64,000 nucleotides of DNA from Pomphorhynchus laevis (GCA_012934845.2 WNNJ02003077.1:49877-113876), one strand, 5' to 3'; shown: positions 22,498-36,236, counted from the first letter of the stretch. The notes: generated by a model not told the origin, from the letters alone. Made by a program: numbers and translations.

Positions 22498-25400
22498 TAA
22501 TGCTATTAATAAATATTAGATATAATATTAATATTAACAAATATTAGATATTAGATAATAATATTGTCTAATTTTGATAAGATTGCATTAGTATCCTTGT
22601 GTAGAAGGGGGTGGACTTAGAAGTTTCTTTTCGTCCTTGGTTGAAATTCACAACTTGTTACTTGGCGAATCCAATAATCTTACGGGTAGTGTTAAAAAAC
22701 AGTTATTCAGCAGATATCTACAGTAATATAGCGATTCCATAGATGAAAATTTTAATGATAATTTGGGCAATTTTGATTGCTTTATATTCCACTTACATTT
22801 TTGTTAGCGAATACTGAGCTTCTTTGATGAAATTCATTTTAGTGCCATTTTCGCCATATCGAGAATGGCTCTAAACATATGCTGCTTGGCCATCTGCCAC
22901 CTTAACACATTGTCTCGAATGATAAGTATCTAGATAATATATGGTACTTTGTCGATTTTAAGATGCATCGCAAGTGAGCTTTTGCAATGTGAAGCACCTT
23001 GTATTTTGGCTATCTACTTACATGCAAGGTTCAGTGAATGATGGAAACTAACCATCATTAGTTAACGCAAACTAAACCACGTTTAGTTTATGTTATCTGA
23101 CTGGCTTAAGTTTGAAACGATTTTAAACTGAAATCGATCGATCTTAAGATTAAATCTTAAGAATATAAAAGTCAAAATTGCAAGTAGCGAACATTTGTCT
23201 GAATTATAAGAAAATTGCATGCCAAGTTTTGTGTGTTTACAGATTAATATTCGTCAAGTACATTATTCCTTTATATCATTTTCAGCTATCTTTTAAATTC
23301 ATTTTATTTGTTCTAGATATGAAACGAGAAGGTAAAATCAAATTCGGCAATTTATTGCAAAACCATATCTCGTTATGCACTGACACGTTATAAATTATGA
23401 TGGACATCAACTTCAGGACCTTTTTCATATTTTTAGATCACTGTTATTGGTAACATTAAAAAGACAAAACACGACTTGATGAGTTCTTCGATAACCCCCT
23501 CCATCCCCTTACTTATCAATTATTAGTGATGTCTTAGCAGCAACTGCAAATTCCCAAAGTAGACCCTGAATCTTCTACACCATTTAAAGATATAATTTTA
23601 CATTTAGAATTTAATACTTACAGTATTAAAAAGACAATAATACTAAGAATATACATTATAATCTGTTACGTTTCGATATTCATGCTCTTATATTGTGTTT
23701 TACAATTAGCAACTAATTCAGCAAAATAATTATTAATTCTCGATTTGTACCTTAATTATTATACATTTTACTATTTAATTCTATTAATTAACAAGCATTA
23801 ACAGTAAAATAATGAATATTTTGAAAGCATCAATCAATACTATCTGAGCTATCAACTGAAATTGTGTTTTTTTTTAAATTCTAATAAACTGTTCAATACC
23901 AGTTTGCTTTTAGGAACAAACTTCAGATGACGTCATACTCAAGTAATTGCCAACAAACTTTTCGTTGGATTATTTTCATTAGAAATTAAATAGTAATCGA
24001 ATTCTATTCTATAATAATTCTATTGAATTATTATTTATTAAATAATCTATAATTTTAAAAAGTAAATAATTCGTGCATTCAAAGTCTAATTGAAAAACGA
24101 TTGATATAAAGAGAGGCGTCACTGATATATTGTCGAATTATCTATATATCTCTTTGTCAAAATTATTTTTTAGCATCCGAATTTTTAAATTTGTTGATCA
24201 AATTTACGTTCAATAGAGAGAGAAGTAAATAACGGATGTTTTTAATGCCTTTAATTCTTTTTGCATTAATCAAATGACCTATCTAAGAGTTTCAACTGAT
24301 GATATAATGAACATATGCTCAATATCGATGTAGCAAGCACGAAATATTTGCTCTATGATATATTATGTCTCCAATAATAAAACTATAATTTATAGGTTGT
24401 CAGTAAAATGTTGACGACTCGATTCTCTTTTATCAATATATATTTATTAATAAATAGATTTTGTTTTTACCCCAAAACACGTCAAATATGCTCATTTTCA
24501 GTTTCCGCAATTGCTTTTTCGAAATCCTTACACTCAATTTATCTCATTAAGTCACATTTTCATATTAAAAGTTGCTATAAATGTCTTTTCATTTTTAAGC
24601 GAGTTATTTTAGAAAAAGTTTTCCCATTGAAAAATATTCTTTAGTTCACTATTGAATAGTTTTTGAAATCCATTAATATTTTATCTGTATGTTTTTGTAC
24701 TGTTCAATATGTAAACTGTTCAATATGTTTCATTGTGTACTGTTAAATATAATACACATTTCAGATGGATTGAAATTTCTACATTTATTGTTCGCCAAGT
24801 AATATCTGACGCCTGGCATTCTACATTCTAATTATGCAGGTGCGATTAAGAGTGTAGTTCTATTATTGGGCGGGCTGCTGTCCTTCTTGTAATCTTAATT
24901 TTCGAATCTCGATTTTTGTTACCATGAAAATAATGTTCATGAAATAATAAAATATAAAATCTCTTTACCCATATTGACGATACAATTTCAGCAAATTAAC
25001 AGAATGACTGTGTGTTAAATAACCTTTGATATTTCGAGTTCAAAAATTTTATATTTTAACAAAAATTAAATTATTATTTAAATGATATCTTGTTAACATT
25101 TCAATATGCACTGCAAATTTAATATCGCTTACTGATAAATTATAGAAACGTATATTTTATCAAAAATAACATTATTTTTACAATTTAATTTGCTTAATTA
25201 TGATGATATTATGATTAAATATTAAATCACATTTTAATTAATTGAATTATTCTATTTTTATAAATTTATCAGTAATTGATATTTAATTTGCATTATTTAT
25301 TTATACCATAATTACCATATTATAATTACCATAATCATTACCATGATTATGATAATTATAATTAAATGTGATAAGCCCGACGCGAATATCATAATATATA

Positions 25401-26693
25401 TAATATAATATGAATGTTATAAACCCGACGTCATCACAATGATGAGTCATTGTAAGGATATCATTTGAGTAAATTAAAAGTTAATAGTTTAATTTAGTAA
25501 ATTAAAAATAATTTTTAATATAATTAAATATGTTGATATTTATTGATTAATTTTTATTAATAACATGAATACATAATTTTAAATAAAAGTAATGTTTATA
25601 TTTGTTTTATTTAATAAGAAATAAATAATATTATTAATAATATTAATATTTTTTTAATTTCATTAATATATTAAGTTTTATTAATTATATACATTTACTA
25701 AATTAGTATTTATAGTTACTGCATATATTAATGAATTTATAAAAAATATTAATATTATTTATGATTATAATTATTATAATCATAAAAATTTAGAGTATTT
25801 GGGGATCAATGACTTATGATAATATATATACTTTGCAAATTAAATATCGATTAACGATTAATTATATTAACGTTAATATTAATATTAATGTTATTTTATA
25901 ATATCATTTCCATTAAATCAAACAAATATAATCATTACTTTTATAAAAATAATATGAATTCATGATATTAGTATTAGTTTATATATTGATATTATTGACG
26001 TCAATATTAAATTTGTTCAAATATGTAGTTGCCAAATTGGCAACAAATATCAGTTTATGCTTTATTGAAATTATTCAAGCTTTATTGAAATTAATGAATT
26101 AGCATAAAAATGATGGTAATTGTATAAAATTACGAGCAAGATTTTAACGAGCAAAGCATAAATCTTATTCGATATGTTTTATTTTATCTCGAGTTTGTGA
26201 TCTTTGAGTCTTAGTATCATTCGATGGCTTCTTGGAAAATTGTCGTCGAGAAAATAGCGGCCAACTATTAGTTTCATTCCCAGCTTTAAATCTTATTCGT
26301 TGACAGCTTTCTCGTATTCCAGGGTAGCCAATTTGAAATTATTATTTCTCCACCTTCACAATGATGACATACCCTCTCTATAATGTAATCTTTAATACAT
26401 TTTCGTCGCAATGCCCGAAAGAATATTTTAAGCTTCAAAGTTAAGAGTTTTCTATTAACTTTGTACACCGCTGATATACAAATTGATATTTTGTGATCCA
26501 TTTTCTGAAATCACTTTATTTACAGTTAATAAAATTGTCCTACTTTGATTGTCTATTCTTAGTCGTTTGTGAAATTAATCGAATCTATTAATCAGATTAT
26601 AAAGACAATCAAAATATAGGATTTTATCTAATTTATATTTATATCACGATAGAATTTATTTTTAAAATTTAAAATAAAAATCAATTTTTATGA
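22498..26693. other. AT-rich region, no gene recognised
   Basis: About 4.2 kb of very AT-rich DNA with only short frames. It has alternating ATTA/TAAT runs (25240-25990), short direct repeats such as ACCATAATTACCATATTATAATTACCATAATC (25310-25345) and two ACCCGACG/GCCCGACG words (25375, 25425). The minus-strand frame 26286-26501 (71 codons) has no recognisable domain. I see no supported gene. Confidence 0.4.
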
Positions 26694-26785
26694 ATTGACT
26701 AATAAATAAAAAACGATGCATCAGAATAAGGATTAGAGGTCATCAGAAGGAACTGCTGTGTTATCAGGTTTCGGCGCCCATTCAT
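26694..26785 (-). repeat. Second copy of the 1-180 terminal module
   Basis: GAATTGACTAATAAATAA, then ATCAGAATAAGGATTAGAGG, TCATCAG and TTATCAGGTTTCGGC align base for base with positions 1-85. Homology stops at about 26785, where the first copy continues GTAACTCCTC. GAAA and CTGATGA (minus strand) are both kept with the same 22-nt spacing. No element coding sequence is attached here. Confidence 0.8.
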
Positions 26786-28498
26786 CGACCCATTAAACCT
26801 CAATCCATTAAACTTTACAAAACGATTTAAGTACAAATATTGCATTTTTACGCCTTACTCTTACAGTTTCCATCATTTTCATTGGGCATGTAACATATAA
26901 TGTAAGTTATAACATTTTAACATTTTTAAATTTTAAAATAAACTGACAGTTGTAGACTGCAATGTTTTTTAAATTTTTACAATCCCTTAACCGATAAAAT
27001 ATTCTACGCGTTTACTATTGCCTATTATTTGTTATAAATTAAGCTATATTTAATTTTAAAAGTTTTAATTCTTCAATTAAAATGGCAATTTAAAATCGAC
27101 AATTCATTGTATTGGTTGGGAAGTGAAACAAGTCGCTTGCCGTTTATTAAATGAAGCCCATTACTTGTTCCAATAATTTTGTTTGCGACATTTTATTCGT
27201 CGAATTATAAGTTTTTAATTATCAGTTACCTGCAACATTGTATCTGAAAACAAATACAATCCCTAAAATTGGTGGTAATTTTGATTTAAAAAATATTATT
27301 ATGTCGCAAGTAATAAACAATTAATTCTTTAATTTAAACGTTATTAAATATTTAATGTTTGCTTGTACATTTAGATGACAGATCGGGAAAGTCACTGTTT
27401 GCCGACAACTATGTTTCTAATAGGTTCAATGTAAGTCCAATAGATTTTATTTTTTCATGATTTAATATAAAGGCTGCATGACGGTTTTAAGAAAATTTTG
27501 CGCATCGGTTCTTCCTGTGTAAATAAGAAGAACCGAAAATAAATCAGAATAGAAAATATAGTCTTACTATAAATTATAGATAATGATTACTAAGTTAAAT
27601 ATTTGTTGACAAGGTCTTTTGTATTTTTGAATAAATTCCACTTTCGTTTTTTTTGATTAAACAATTTAATGCATAAATTTAGAATATCTATAGAATGGAA
27701 CCAAATAAACGACTATTTATTCGATAATAAAGGGTTCATTTCAATAGCTGCTGTTATCATAATCAGTAATTATTGTTTCACAACACGCAATAGCTTCTTA
27801 TATTAAAGTTTTATCGTACAACATTAAAAAGTTCAAGAAAAAAAAACAAGAAACTATCACATCAAATTAATTGTACAAACATGTTTTCCAAAATGTTAAA
27901 CAAAATTTAAGCCACAAATACAAAACAAGAAACTAAGCAACAATATAAAACTGAAACAAATCAAAAATATATAATAAAGACATCTTTAATGTAATAAAGA
28001 CAACTTTAATATAATAAAGACATATAAAACAATAAATTTAATAGAATATTTTTAAAATAAAATCTGCTTTACTATTAGACATCACGTCATTCTTTATTTT
28101 ATAAAACAAGCCTTTTGTATAATACGCGAAAGGTAATCACTTTTAGGCCTCCTCATCATCAACATATGATGGATTAAAGCACCCATCATATCAACACGTT
28201 TAATGTTATATTTATGTTGTGAGATGCGTTTTTCTAATCCTTATCCAGTTTGACCGAAATAAGAGGCGGAATAGTTATCACATGGTATCTTATAATTAAA
28301 TTTCGTAAAAAAATTATTATTCGATTGAAAGAACCGATAAGACATAACAACGAAAAAGAACGATCACGCAATTTACAAATAAATTTAAATTCATTGAAAA
28401 ATGCAAACTTTAAAATTAAATTATAAGGAGCACAACTAAATGATTGAAAGTGGGGAAATCTCATTACATGGCTATCTTCTCTTAAACAAACGTAAGCT
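26786..28498. other. No gene recognised
   Basis: AT-rich. A near-tandem AATAAAGACATCTTTAATGT / AATAAAGACAACTTTAATAT pair lies at about 27975-28020. Lies upstream of the 28.5 kb exon-like fragment. No exon of the downstream gene could be identified here, although its 5' end should lie on this side. Confidence 0.4.
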
Positions 28499-28710
28499 GA
28501 AAAACCTGAAAGCAGAATTACACGGGGTGAAAGAAAATGAGAACAAAAAGAACAAAATGGCGTCTATTGCAACAGCTGCAGCTCGCAACATGGCCACATG
28601 TTGTTTAAACAGGATTTATTGCAACCGCTAAACGTTGATCAGATTCTAAAAGATCTGAAAATTCGCTTTCAAATACTGATTTCATCGAATACGAGATTTA
28701 GATTAAGACG
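28499..28710 (+). pseudogene. Broken duplicate of an internal exon segment
   Basis: About 200 bp nearly identical to 31149-31345 of the downstream gene. It encodes the same NLKAELHxVKENENKKNKMA and SIATAAARNM stretch, then runs out of frame at ACATGTTGTTTAAACAGG, where the gene has ACATGTGGTCAACAGG. It also lacks about 6 bp near the ATTCTAAAAGATCTG junction. There are no splice sites at its edges. It is a partial duplicate of exon-internal sequence, 2.6 kb upstream on the same strand. Confidence 0.9.
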
Positions 28711-28853
28711 ATCGAATAAAAAATTCCGCTTTTGCAAGTTTGATTGCCACTTGATCCAGTTCCCTTATCCATTTTTTATTATGGCTTTTTGTTTCTTTTA
28801 CTCGATCCAATTCCCTTATCTATTTTGTTTCTTTTAATTGTAAGTTTAATTAT

Positions 28854-29870
28854 AGAATGAAACCGAAGAAACGTCAAATAAATAAAGAGTAAAATTATCG
28901 AAGAATTCATGCTAAAATAAAATTTTTTAAAGGACATTTTAATGTTAACATTATATTTTTATTATAAGGAAATCAAAACTTTTCAAGTAAACAATAGTTC
29001 TGTAAATTATTAGTCAAGCCTGTTATTTTCTCAAGGTCATTATTTAATGAATCGACTATGTATATACCGAAACATCCGGAATTTTGCTGTTTAATATAAT
29101 TTTAATTTTACGCTACCGTGAAATAGTTTTAATACAACGAATGTTGTATTAAAATGCTTTTTAGAGTATATTAAAGCGGTTTATGTTTTGATATTTTCTT
29201 ATAAAATAATTTGTTTTTTAATTTATTTTAATATTAATTGTAATAATAAATAATAATAAAATGTGCCACTTGAACTTTTATCGGTATTTATCAATTTTTA
29301 GAGTATTTTTAGAATGAAACCGAAGAAACGTCAAATAAATAAAGAGTAAAATTATCGAAGAATTCATGCTAAAATAAAATTTTTTAAAGGACATTTTAAT
29401 GTTAACATTATATTTTTATTATAAGGAAATCAAAACTTTTCAAGTAAACAATAGTTCTGTAAATTATTAGTCAAGCCTGTTATTTTCTCAAGGTCATTAT
29501 TTAATGAATCGACTATGTATATACCGAAACATCCGGAATTTTGCTGTTTAATATAATTTTAATTTTACGCTACCGTGAAATAGTTTTAATACAACGAATG
29601 TTGTATTAAAATGCTTTTTAGAGTATATTAAAGCGGTTTATGTTTTGATATTTTCTTATAAAATAATTTGTTTTTTAATTTATTTTAATATTAATTGTAA
29701 TAATAAATAATAATAAAATGTGCCACTTGAACTTTTATCGGTATTTATCAATTTTTAGAGTATTTTTAGAATGAAACCGAAGAAACGTCAAATAAATAAA
29801 GAGTAAAATTATTGAAGAATTCATGCTAAAATAAAAAATTTTAAAGGACATTTTTACGTCTTAATGTTAA
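28854..29870. repeat. 457-bp tandem duplication, 2.2 copies
   Basis: AGAATGAAACCGAAGAAACG begins copies at 28854, 29311 and 29768. The first two are almost identical over their full 457 bp. The third stops after about 100 bp, with small changes (ATTATTGAAG for ATTATCGAAG). High identity points to a recent event. It starts about 140 bp after the duplicated exon fragment and ends about 100 bp before the first coding exon found. Confidence 0.9.
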
Positions 29871-29967
29871 CTAAATAATTTATATACTTTAAATATTGAT
29901 TAACAATAACCAATTAATTTAAATTAATTTAAATATTAAAAATTAATATTGATGTTTCTTTGTTTAG

Positions 29968-31825
29968 CCTTCCGATGAAGTTGGTACCGGTAATTTTACG
30001 CCATATACTCTTGACGCTATTCGCAGAGAAGAGTTTAGTAAAGCGGCTTCAGCAGCTATTGCTAGGCAAAGAAAAAGCCAGCCTGATAGTCGTCATCTTA
30101 ATCATCAAATGTCGAATTTACATAATTTGCAGTCGCTCTTGCCACACCAGCAGCAATCACTAAAATCTTCGCTCTTGTCATCGCTTCGTATAGTATCTTC
30201 CACATTGGATAATAGTTCTCAGTTGAATAACTTTTTCCGTCAACAACAGCAGCAACAACATTTCATTAACAATGGTAGCGTTAGCGGAAGTGGTGGCGGG
30301 AGAGTGCCATTTGTACTTCGAACGAGAAAGCTTCCCTTAGATATTTTATCTAACAAGAATGACCATCACAAAAACAATAAAACTTCGTATCGGGAATCAA
30401 ATGAATACACATTATCACCACAAGTGCCGACACGGCGAGATTTTCATCAGCACCACAGACGAAACAACTACAACCTCTTGCCGGTATTACCACTATCTCA
30501 GCAATATAGACACAATAGACAGCATTACCAATCTCAGCATCAACACAGCGAACGACTGAACTGTGGCAGTGATCGTCTTTCATCAATATCACAATTAAGT
30601 AACAATTTGTTTTCCAGTTACAACCAAGGGGGGCCGCGTAAGCGATCGTATCGTGATCTTGATGCTCCAGATCCTGTTCAGGCTAAGCTTGATAGCCGCC
30701 GCTTAGTTAGCTATGCTGATATTGTTTGTTCAAACGATGACGAGTCAAACAATCAACATCACCAACGGCCTAGATGGAATCGCAGACGCAGGGTAAGTCC
30801 TACCAATTCATGCAATGATTTTCACCAATCTAAAAATATTCCAACCTCAAATCCGCCTGTTTTGCCCGATTCAGCTGTCGATAATGCTAATAATAGCCAA
30901 GAAACAGCTAACATTCCAACAAGCATTCAACCTCAGCTCGACCAAGTGAATTTGCAACAGTCCACAGATCAAGTTGACTCGGATGATATTTTAAAGACGA
31001 CAAACAACGATGCGGATCAACCTGTTGACGACGATGAGCAGGAGGAGGGTGAAATTGTTGATAACACTCCGATTGCAATACCGCTATCCGATAATCGTCG
31101 TCAATTAGGTGTTGAAGAATCAATCGAAGAAGATGATGATTTTGAACAAAACCTGAAAGCAGAATTACACAGGGTGAAAGAAAATGAGAACAAAAAGAAC
31201 AAAATGGCGTCTATTGCAACAGCTGCAGCTCGCAACATGGTCACATGTGGTCAACAGGATTTACTGCAACCACTAAACGCTGATCAGATTCTAAAACATC
31301 TTATAAGATCTGAAAATTCGCTTTCGAATACTGATTTCATCGAATACGACTGTGCAGGTGATGATGATCGTGTTGCTGATGTATGCGACGTTGTTACAGA
31401 GAATGATGAATTTGATCTAATCGAACAACCGTTGTCCGTTCATTCGTCGCTAAATTCATCTGATTTGCAGTATCGTACGCCTTTGATTTTGCACAATACC
31501 CCTGATATTAGCAGTTATCAAAAGTCAGCTACAGTAGTTGCAGCGGCCGCAGCTGCGAGATCAGCAATGATCAATGTTCCGTCCAGAGGAGATTTAGTCG
31601 ATCCATATATTACAAGTAAAACTCTGGCGGAAGAACATCGTCTAGTTATTCAAAATAGTCCATTTGGAGAATATGAGTGTAACAGGGATTTCAAACGTCG
31701 TTTGCTTCGTGAATATCGACAGTACACAGGATGTAGTCGTATGCCGAAACCTTTAACAAATTTCCAAATGTTTAAAGTTCTCAAAGAACAATTTGAACTA
31801 CACGTGAATGACGCTAATAGAATAG
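29968..31825 (+). CDS. Unidentified low-complexity protein, first visible coding exon
   Basis: The acceptor TTTGTTTAG ends at 29967. The frame is open from CCTTCCGATGAAG (PSDEVGTGNFTPYTLDAIRR) to the donor G|GTTAGT at 31825/31826 (phase 1). About 619 residues: a short conserved-looking start (YTLDAIRREEFSKAASAAIARQRK), Gln/His/Asn-rich tracts, RGRV-like basic patches (RPRWNRRRRV), an acidic block (DDDEQEEGEIVD) and an Ala-rich helix (ATVVAAAAAARSAM). It ends LKEQFELHVNDANRI. Composition suggests a disordered RNP or regulatory protein. The YTxxxI near the start faintly recalls an eIF4E-binding motif (as in 4E-T), but the match is too weak to name it. The 5' exon(s) were not found. Confidence 0.8.
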
Positions 31826-32789
31826 GTTAGTTCATCTTTTTAAACATCCGCTTTTTATCAGATCCGCTTTTTATCATATTTCTTACAAGAAATATGATCT
31901 TATTTCTTTCTGATAAGAAAGAAATAACGAACATGCCTTATGGGCAATTGCATTAAAATTTGAAAAGATCAAGTCGATAGTGCTACTTTTCGTTGAACAA
32001 TAGGTTGGCCTATTAAGATTATTACTACTACTAAGGTCAATGCCCAACAACTATTTCATAATATAATTGAGTTTAGTTGGACTTGAATATTGTTATAACA
32101 TTGAATATAATTATAATATTTATAAATATTTATAATAAATATATTATTAACCTTATAGATAATAAAATTATGTAAAATAACGTTATATTAATAAAATATG
32201 TATTTTATTCTCTTTAAAATTTGCATTCTTGCATATCCTTAGATATTCAAGAAATGTGAGATTTGAAATGTTAAATTTAATTAATTTATTATTGATTGAA
32301 TTTTATAAAGTTAATTATACAATTGTGTGAATAAATGCTGTAATTGTAAAATTCGTAGAATGAAAATAGTTCCAGCATTATCCAGATTTGCCAATACAAC
32401 TGCGTTGTATAAATCTTGCCTATTGGACTAACAATTGTATGAAAATTAATTCTCATTAATTCACTTTTAAATAAATTATGAATTTGTCTAATTTATTGTA
32501 TTGAGTGACTATTTCTGTCACTCAATTATTCCTCAAATGTCTGCATCATAGTGTTGGCCATTAAATAGAGTTCATTAGAGTATCAAAAAATAAAAAATAG
32601 CTGATTTTATAAATAGTCGTTATTGTAGATTTGAGTTATTCTCAAATCTATTAGTAGATTAAATTTTACAAAATTAATGATTATTTTCAATTACTAATAT
32701 TTAGGACGTAATTATTGAAGGAAACTTTTAATCGGTTGTTTTTCTGATTCATATTATCAAGAATTGAAATGAGATTGTTTTTATTTTAG

Positions 32790-34372
32790 CTAAACAAAAT
32801 AAGGAAAATGTGATTGCTGATAACATCAGATGCCAAATGATATCCAACAATCAAGACAATGGCTGTGATAATCAGTTTATTGATAAAAGAGGCCCTACTT
32901 CGTCATCAGATTGTACAAATACGTTTATGCCACAATCAAATGCTGAAATTCTTGGCTATATGAAATCAATTCTGAGCGGTCAAATGTTACCACCACCACT
33001 GAATGCACATTTCGGAAATTTTTCAGCTCCGCAGGATATGCTTGGATTTCAAAAATTATTCAATGCTAACTTAGAACAACAGAATTTGCTTAACAATGCC
33101 AGTGGATATTTAAACAACAATGCAGTAAGATTCGCAAATAACCAAATGTTCAATACGCCTCAATCTACTAACAACACGTTGGTCACGTCAAATGGAGGAG
33201 GGATGCCTTTTGACTTCCGCCCATGTATACCACCTCCTAATTATCGACCTCAGCATGGACCTACATCAACCACTAATTTTCTGGCACAATCGTTTCCTAG
33301 TCCTGCACAGTTCCGGCCAAATGGAGGCATTACGCCAATAGAGTCATTATCTACACAGCAATCTTCAGTGATGAATAATCAATCTATGTATCCATCACCA
33401 ATGCTTTCGAGAGTCAGCAGTAGTACAGCTTTAAATTTGCAGTCAACATTACCCCGCAGTACCGATCAGCTTACAAGTACTTTGATGCAACAACTGGGAT
33501 CAACAGCGATCTTGGGTAGCAGTCTGCAACTAGCTGCTGTCAGTTCGATCTCGCCTTCATCACTGAATCACCAAAGCATATGCTCTGTTGCAGCATCATT
33601 AAACGAACCGATTGACTCAGTTGTGAATTCGTCATCTGCAACTAGTAATCCATTTCAAAGTCCGGCTGCCTCCGCTGCGGCAATTGCCAATCGTTATCAT
33701 CAACAGTCGGCAATATCGTTGGGCAATCAAAATCAGCAACTACTTAACCAGTATCAACAACATCAGCAGTTCAATCTACCTTTAGCTCAACCAAATCGGC
33801 AAAATTCTATGAGTGAAGTTGTTCGTGAAGCGCAGGCGTTCGTTCGTAGTCGATTGGCTAACAACAACATTGGTCCAGCTGCGAATATCCCGTATTCATC
33901 AAGATTGATACAGCAACGATTAGATTATAAGTATCCTTCAAATGCGCCGCCTTTCAGTTTATTCCCCATTTTACCACCTACAACGAATTGGTCTGCTGCT
34001 GCCGATGTTGCTTCATCAAACGCTACAATTGGAAGTTGCTTGTCAGGCAACGCTGCTTCCACTGGCATTTTTAACAGTACGACGACAAACGTATCGTCAA
34101 ACATGTCTAGCATTGCCCCTGCAAGTGCAAATCTCCTTCATCTACATCACCAACAACGAATCCAGCAACAACAACGTGATGAATACCTTAATGCGTTAAT
34201 GAAGTTTAAGCAAGAAGCGAGGTCTGTTGTTCGTTCGCTTGGCAGTGACAATCACCTGTCTTCCTCTTTGCCGTTATCTTCGTCTCCATTATCGTCGTAC
34301 CGTCATTACCAACAGCAGCAGCAACGTAAGTTAAATTACTTTTCATCGCATCGTCATGAACGGAAGAAATAG
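32790..34372 (+). CDS. Unidentified low-complexity protein, second visible coding exon
   Basis: The acceptor TTTTATTTTAG ends at 32789. The exon supplies CT to complete the GCT codon, giving ...NDANRI-A-KQNKENVIADNIRCQ. About 527 residues rich in Asn, Gln, Ser and Pro: AEILGYMKSILSGQMLPPPL, Pro-rich RPCIPPPNYRPQHG, a helix SMSEVVREAQAFVRSRLANN and a Gln-rich C-terminus. The stop is TAG at 34370. AAC|GTAAGT at 34326 is a good donor, so some transcripts may splice here and not use this stop. AATAAA at about 34455 could be its polyadenylation signal. The 964-bp intron before it holds no recognised feature. Tail to tail with torsin, 179 bp between stops. Confidence 0.8.
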
Positions 34373-34551
34373 CCTTTCAAATTGTACAGAATCAAAAGCC
34401 ATGTGTCATATATTATCACATACATACTGTTTTCATTTTTTGCCCTTTTGTTGAATAAAAAATTATTGAACAAAAAAAACATTAAAATTATCAAAACTTT
34501 CAAAAAATATAAATACATCTTACAAATAGATGTTTTGCTGGCAAGATTATA

Positions 34552-35053
34552 TTACAGTTCCTCATAATGCACTTGCTCTTCTTTAAATGAATACTGTTGA
34601 CTCTCTTCATAGTAATTGAGCTTAACAAGTTCAACTTTCTCTGGAATTCGTTTACATCCAGAACTGGAGAATATTTCCAGACCTGGTGGTATGAAAATTA
34701 ACTCATTCATGACATCAAGCGCAAATCTGCTGTTGTCGATTAATTTTGTATAATTGCGCTTTATCAAGTATCTTGTGATGCATTTGCGAATGTGTCTTCC
34801 CTCTAGTGGCAGTAATGGAACGAAAAACGAGATAAGATGTCGTTTAATCAGGTCTGTGTGCCACAAACCACCTATTTTATTGTACATATTTGAAATAAAA
34901 TCATTTTTATTTAAAATAATAAACTTACCGTTCTCATTGAACGCAGAATTTGTCAGCATCACTTCGAACTCATCTAGACGTAAATCATCTCTATTCCGAT
35001 TTGACTTCCATGCATTAAGGGTGTGATTTACAATTAAACGCTCACCGGTATTA
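34552..35053 (-). CDS. TOR1A-like: Torsin AAA+ ATPase, last exon
   Basis: Torsins are lumenal ATPases of the ER and nuclear envelope that work with LAP1/LULL1-type activators. This exon (acceptor TTTACAG, first base completing an AGT Ser codon) gives SNTGERLI (sensor 1 region), then GGLWHTDLIKRHLISFFVPL, LPLEGRHIRKCI and SSGCKRIPEKVEL. These align with human torsinA [32 protein letters not shown] and SDKGCKTVFTKL. The GCK sensor-2 Gly-Cys-Lys typical of torsins is present. It ends with a C-terminal tail (about 20 residues, acidic and Tyr-rich) longer than human torsinA. The stop codon is at 34552-34554. Confidence 0.93.
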
Positions 35054-36236
35054 CTGTAAATGCAAAATTTGTTCACTCACACATTTAATAAACAATCGAT
35101 ATATGTGAGCTCTCACATATTTTAATATTTTAATCCTATTAAATAACGACAAAACGTTTTTTTTACAAAAACGTTAGAGTTTAGAGCAATCGAAATGACC
35201 AGATTTATACGGTATGCTGTTATTTATTACCCACAGCAATATCCAGAACTCAATTGTGTTTTTTAATGCAAGTTGTAAATACATTAATTATAATTTTTAT
35301 TAAATTATTTTTTTATTATTTAAACATTTTAATGCAAAAACCACTTTGGGAAATTTGCGATCTGATATAATATGTACTTACATTAATGTACTTACATTAA
35401 TTTTTGGTGGATGACGTTTTATTATTGAAACTTTTGATTTTAAAAATGAAACTATGATGACCTATTCTCAAATTTAAATATCGATTTAAATGGTAGAGAG
35501 TCATTATATTACCGTTTTAAATAAGTTTATATATTAGAAAATTTGTTACTTTATAATATTTTTATATAATTAGTTAACGGACAATTATTTGATGAATGGA
35601 AAGGGCTAAAATAGATAAATTCACGATTTGTTAATTCACGATTTGTTAATTCACGATTTATAAATTATAATCAAATTATTAAAACAAATTTTAGTTGGAA
35701 AATTAGTTGAGATAATTTGCTTTAAATTCAAGTATCATTTTTGCTATGGTCGTCGACATTGGAGGATTACTGATAATTAAAAAACTTAAGGCAACATCTC
35801 GGGGATTTGTTTTACTGCTGATCAAAAAATTGAAAGTACAATGGTTTATAATCCTAGTTTTTGAAATTTGTTAAAATTTATTAAAGTTTATAATTACATT
35901 TGAGTATTAAATATAATTTCGTGAATTAAAATTGGGGAATTTTGTTAAATTTATAAAATGCGTTTTTGATTCAATTAAAATTAAATAATTTTGCCAAACT
36001 AATAAAATGTGTTTTTAATAAAATAGGGAAATTTTGTAATTCCCCTATTCAATCGAAGTATGTATCATCTCTTGAATTATTATATTTGATGAATATTTTC
36101 AGCCTGTGAATGACATTAAAAAAATATGTTAATTAAATGTAAATTTAAATATATTAAATAAGCGTTTTGATGTAATAAAAGTGAGTGAAAAGGCTGATTT
36201 TCGAAACATGATGTTATACTATTCTTCAAATCTTAC

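Noticed and set aside
26286-26501. 71-codon minus-strand gene
   Set aside because: ATG start but no domain, no neighbours; chance in AT-rich DNA is likely.
29968-31825. Naming the gene 4E-T
   Set aside because: Single weak motif (Ile-Arg where Leu-hydrophobic is expected); low-complexity similarity is not evidence.
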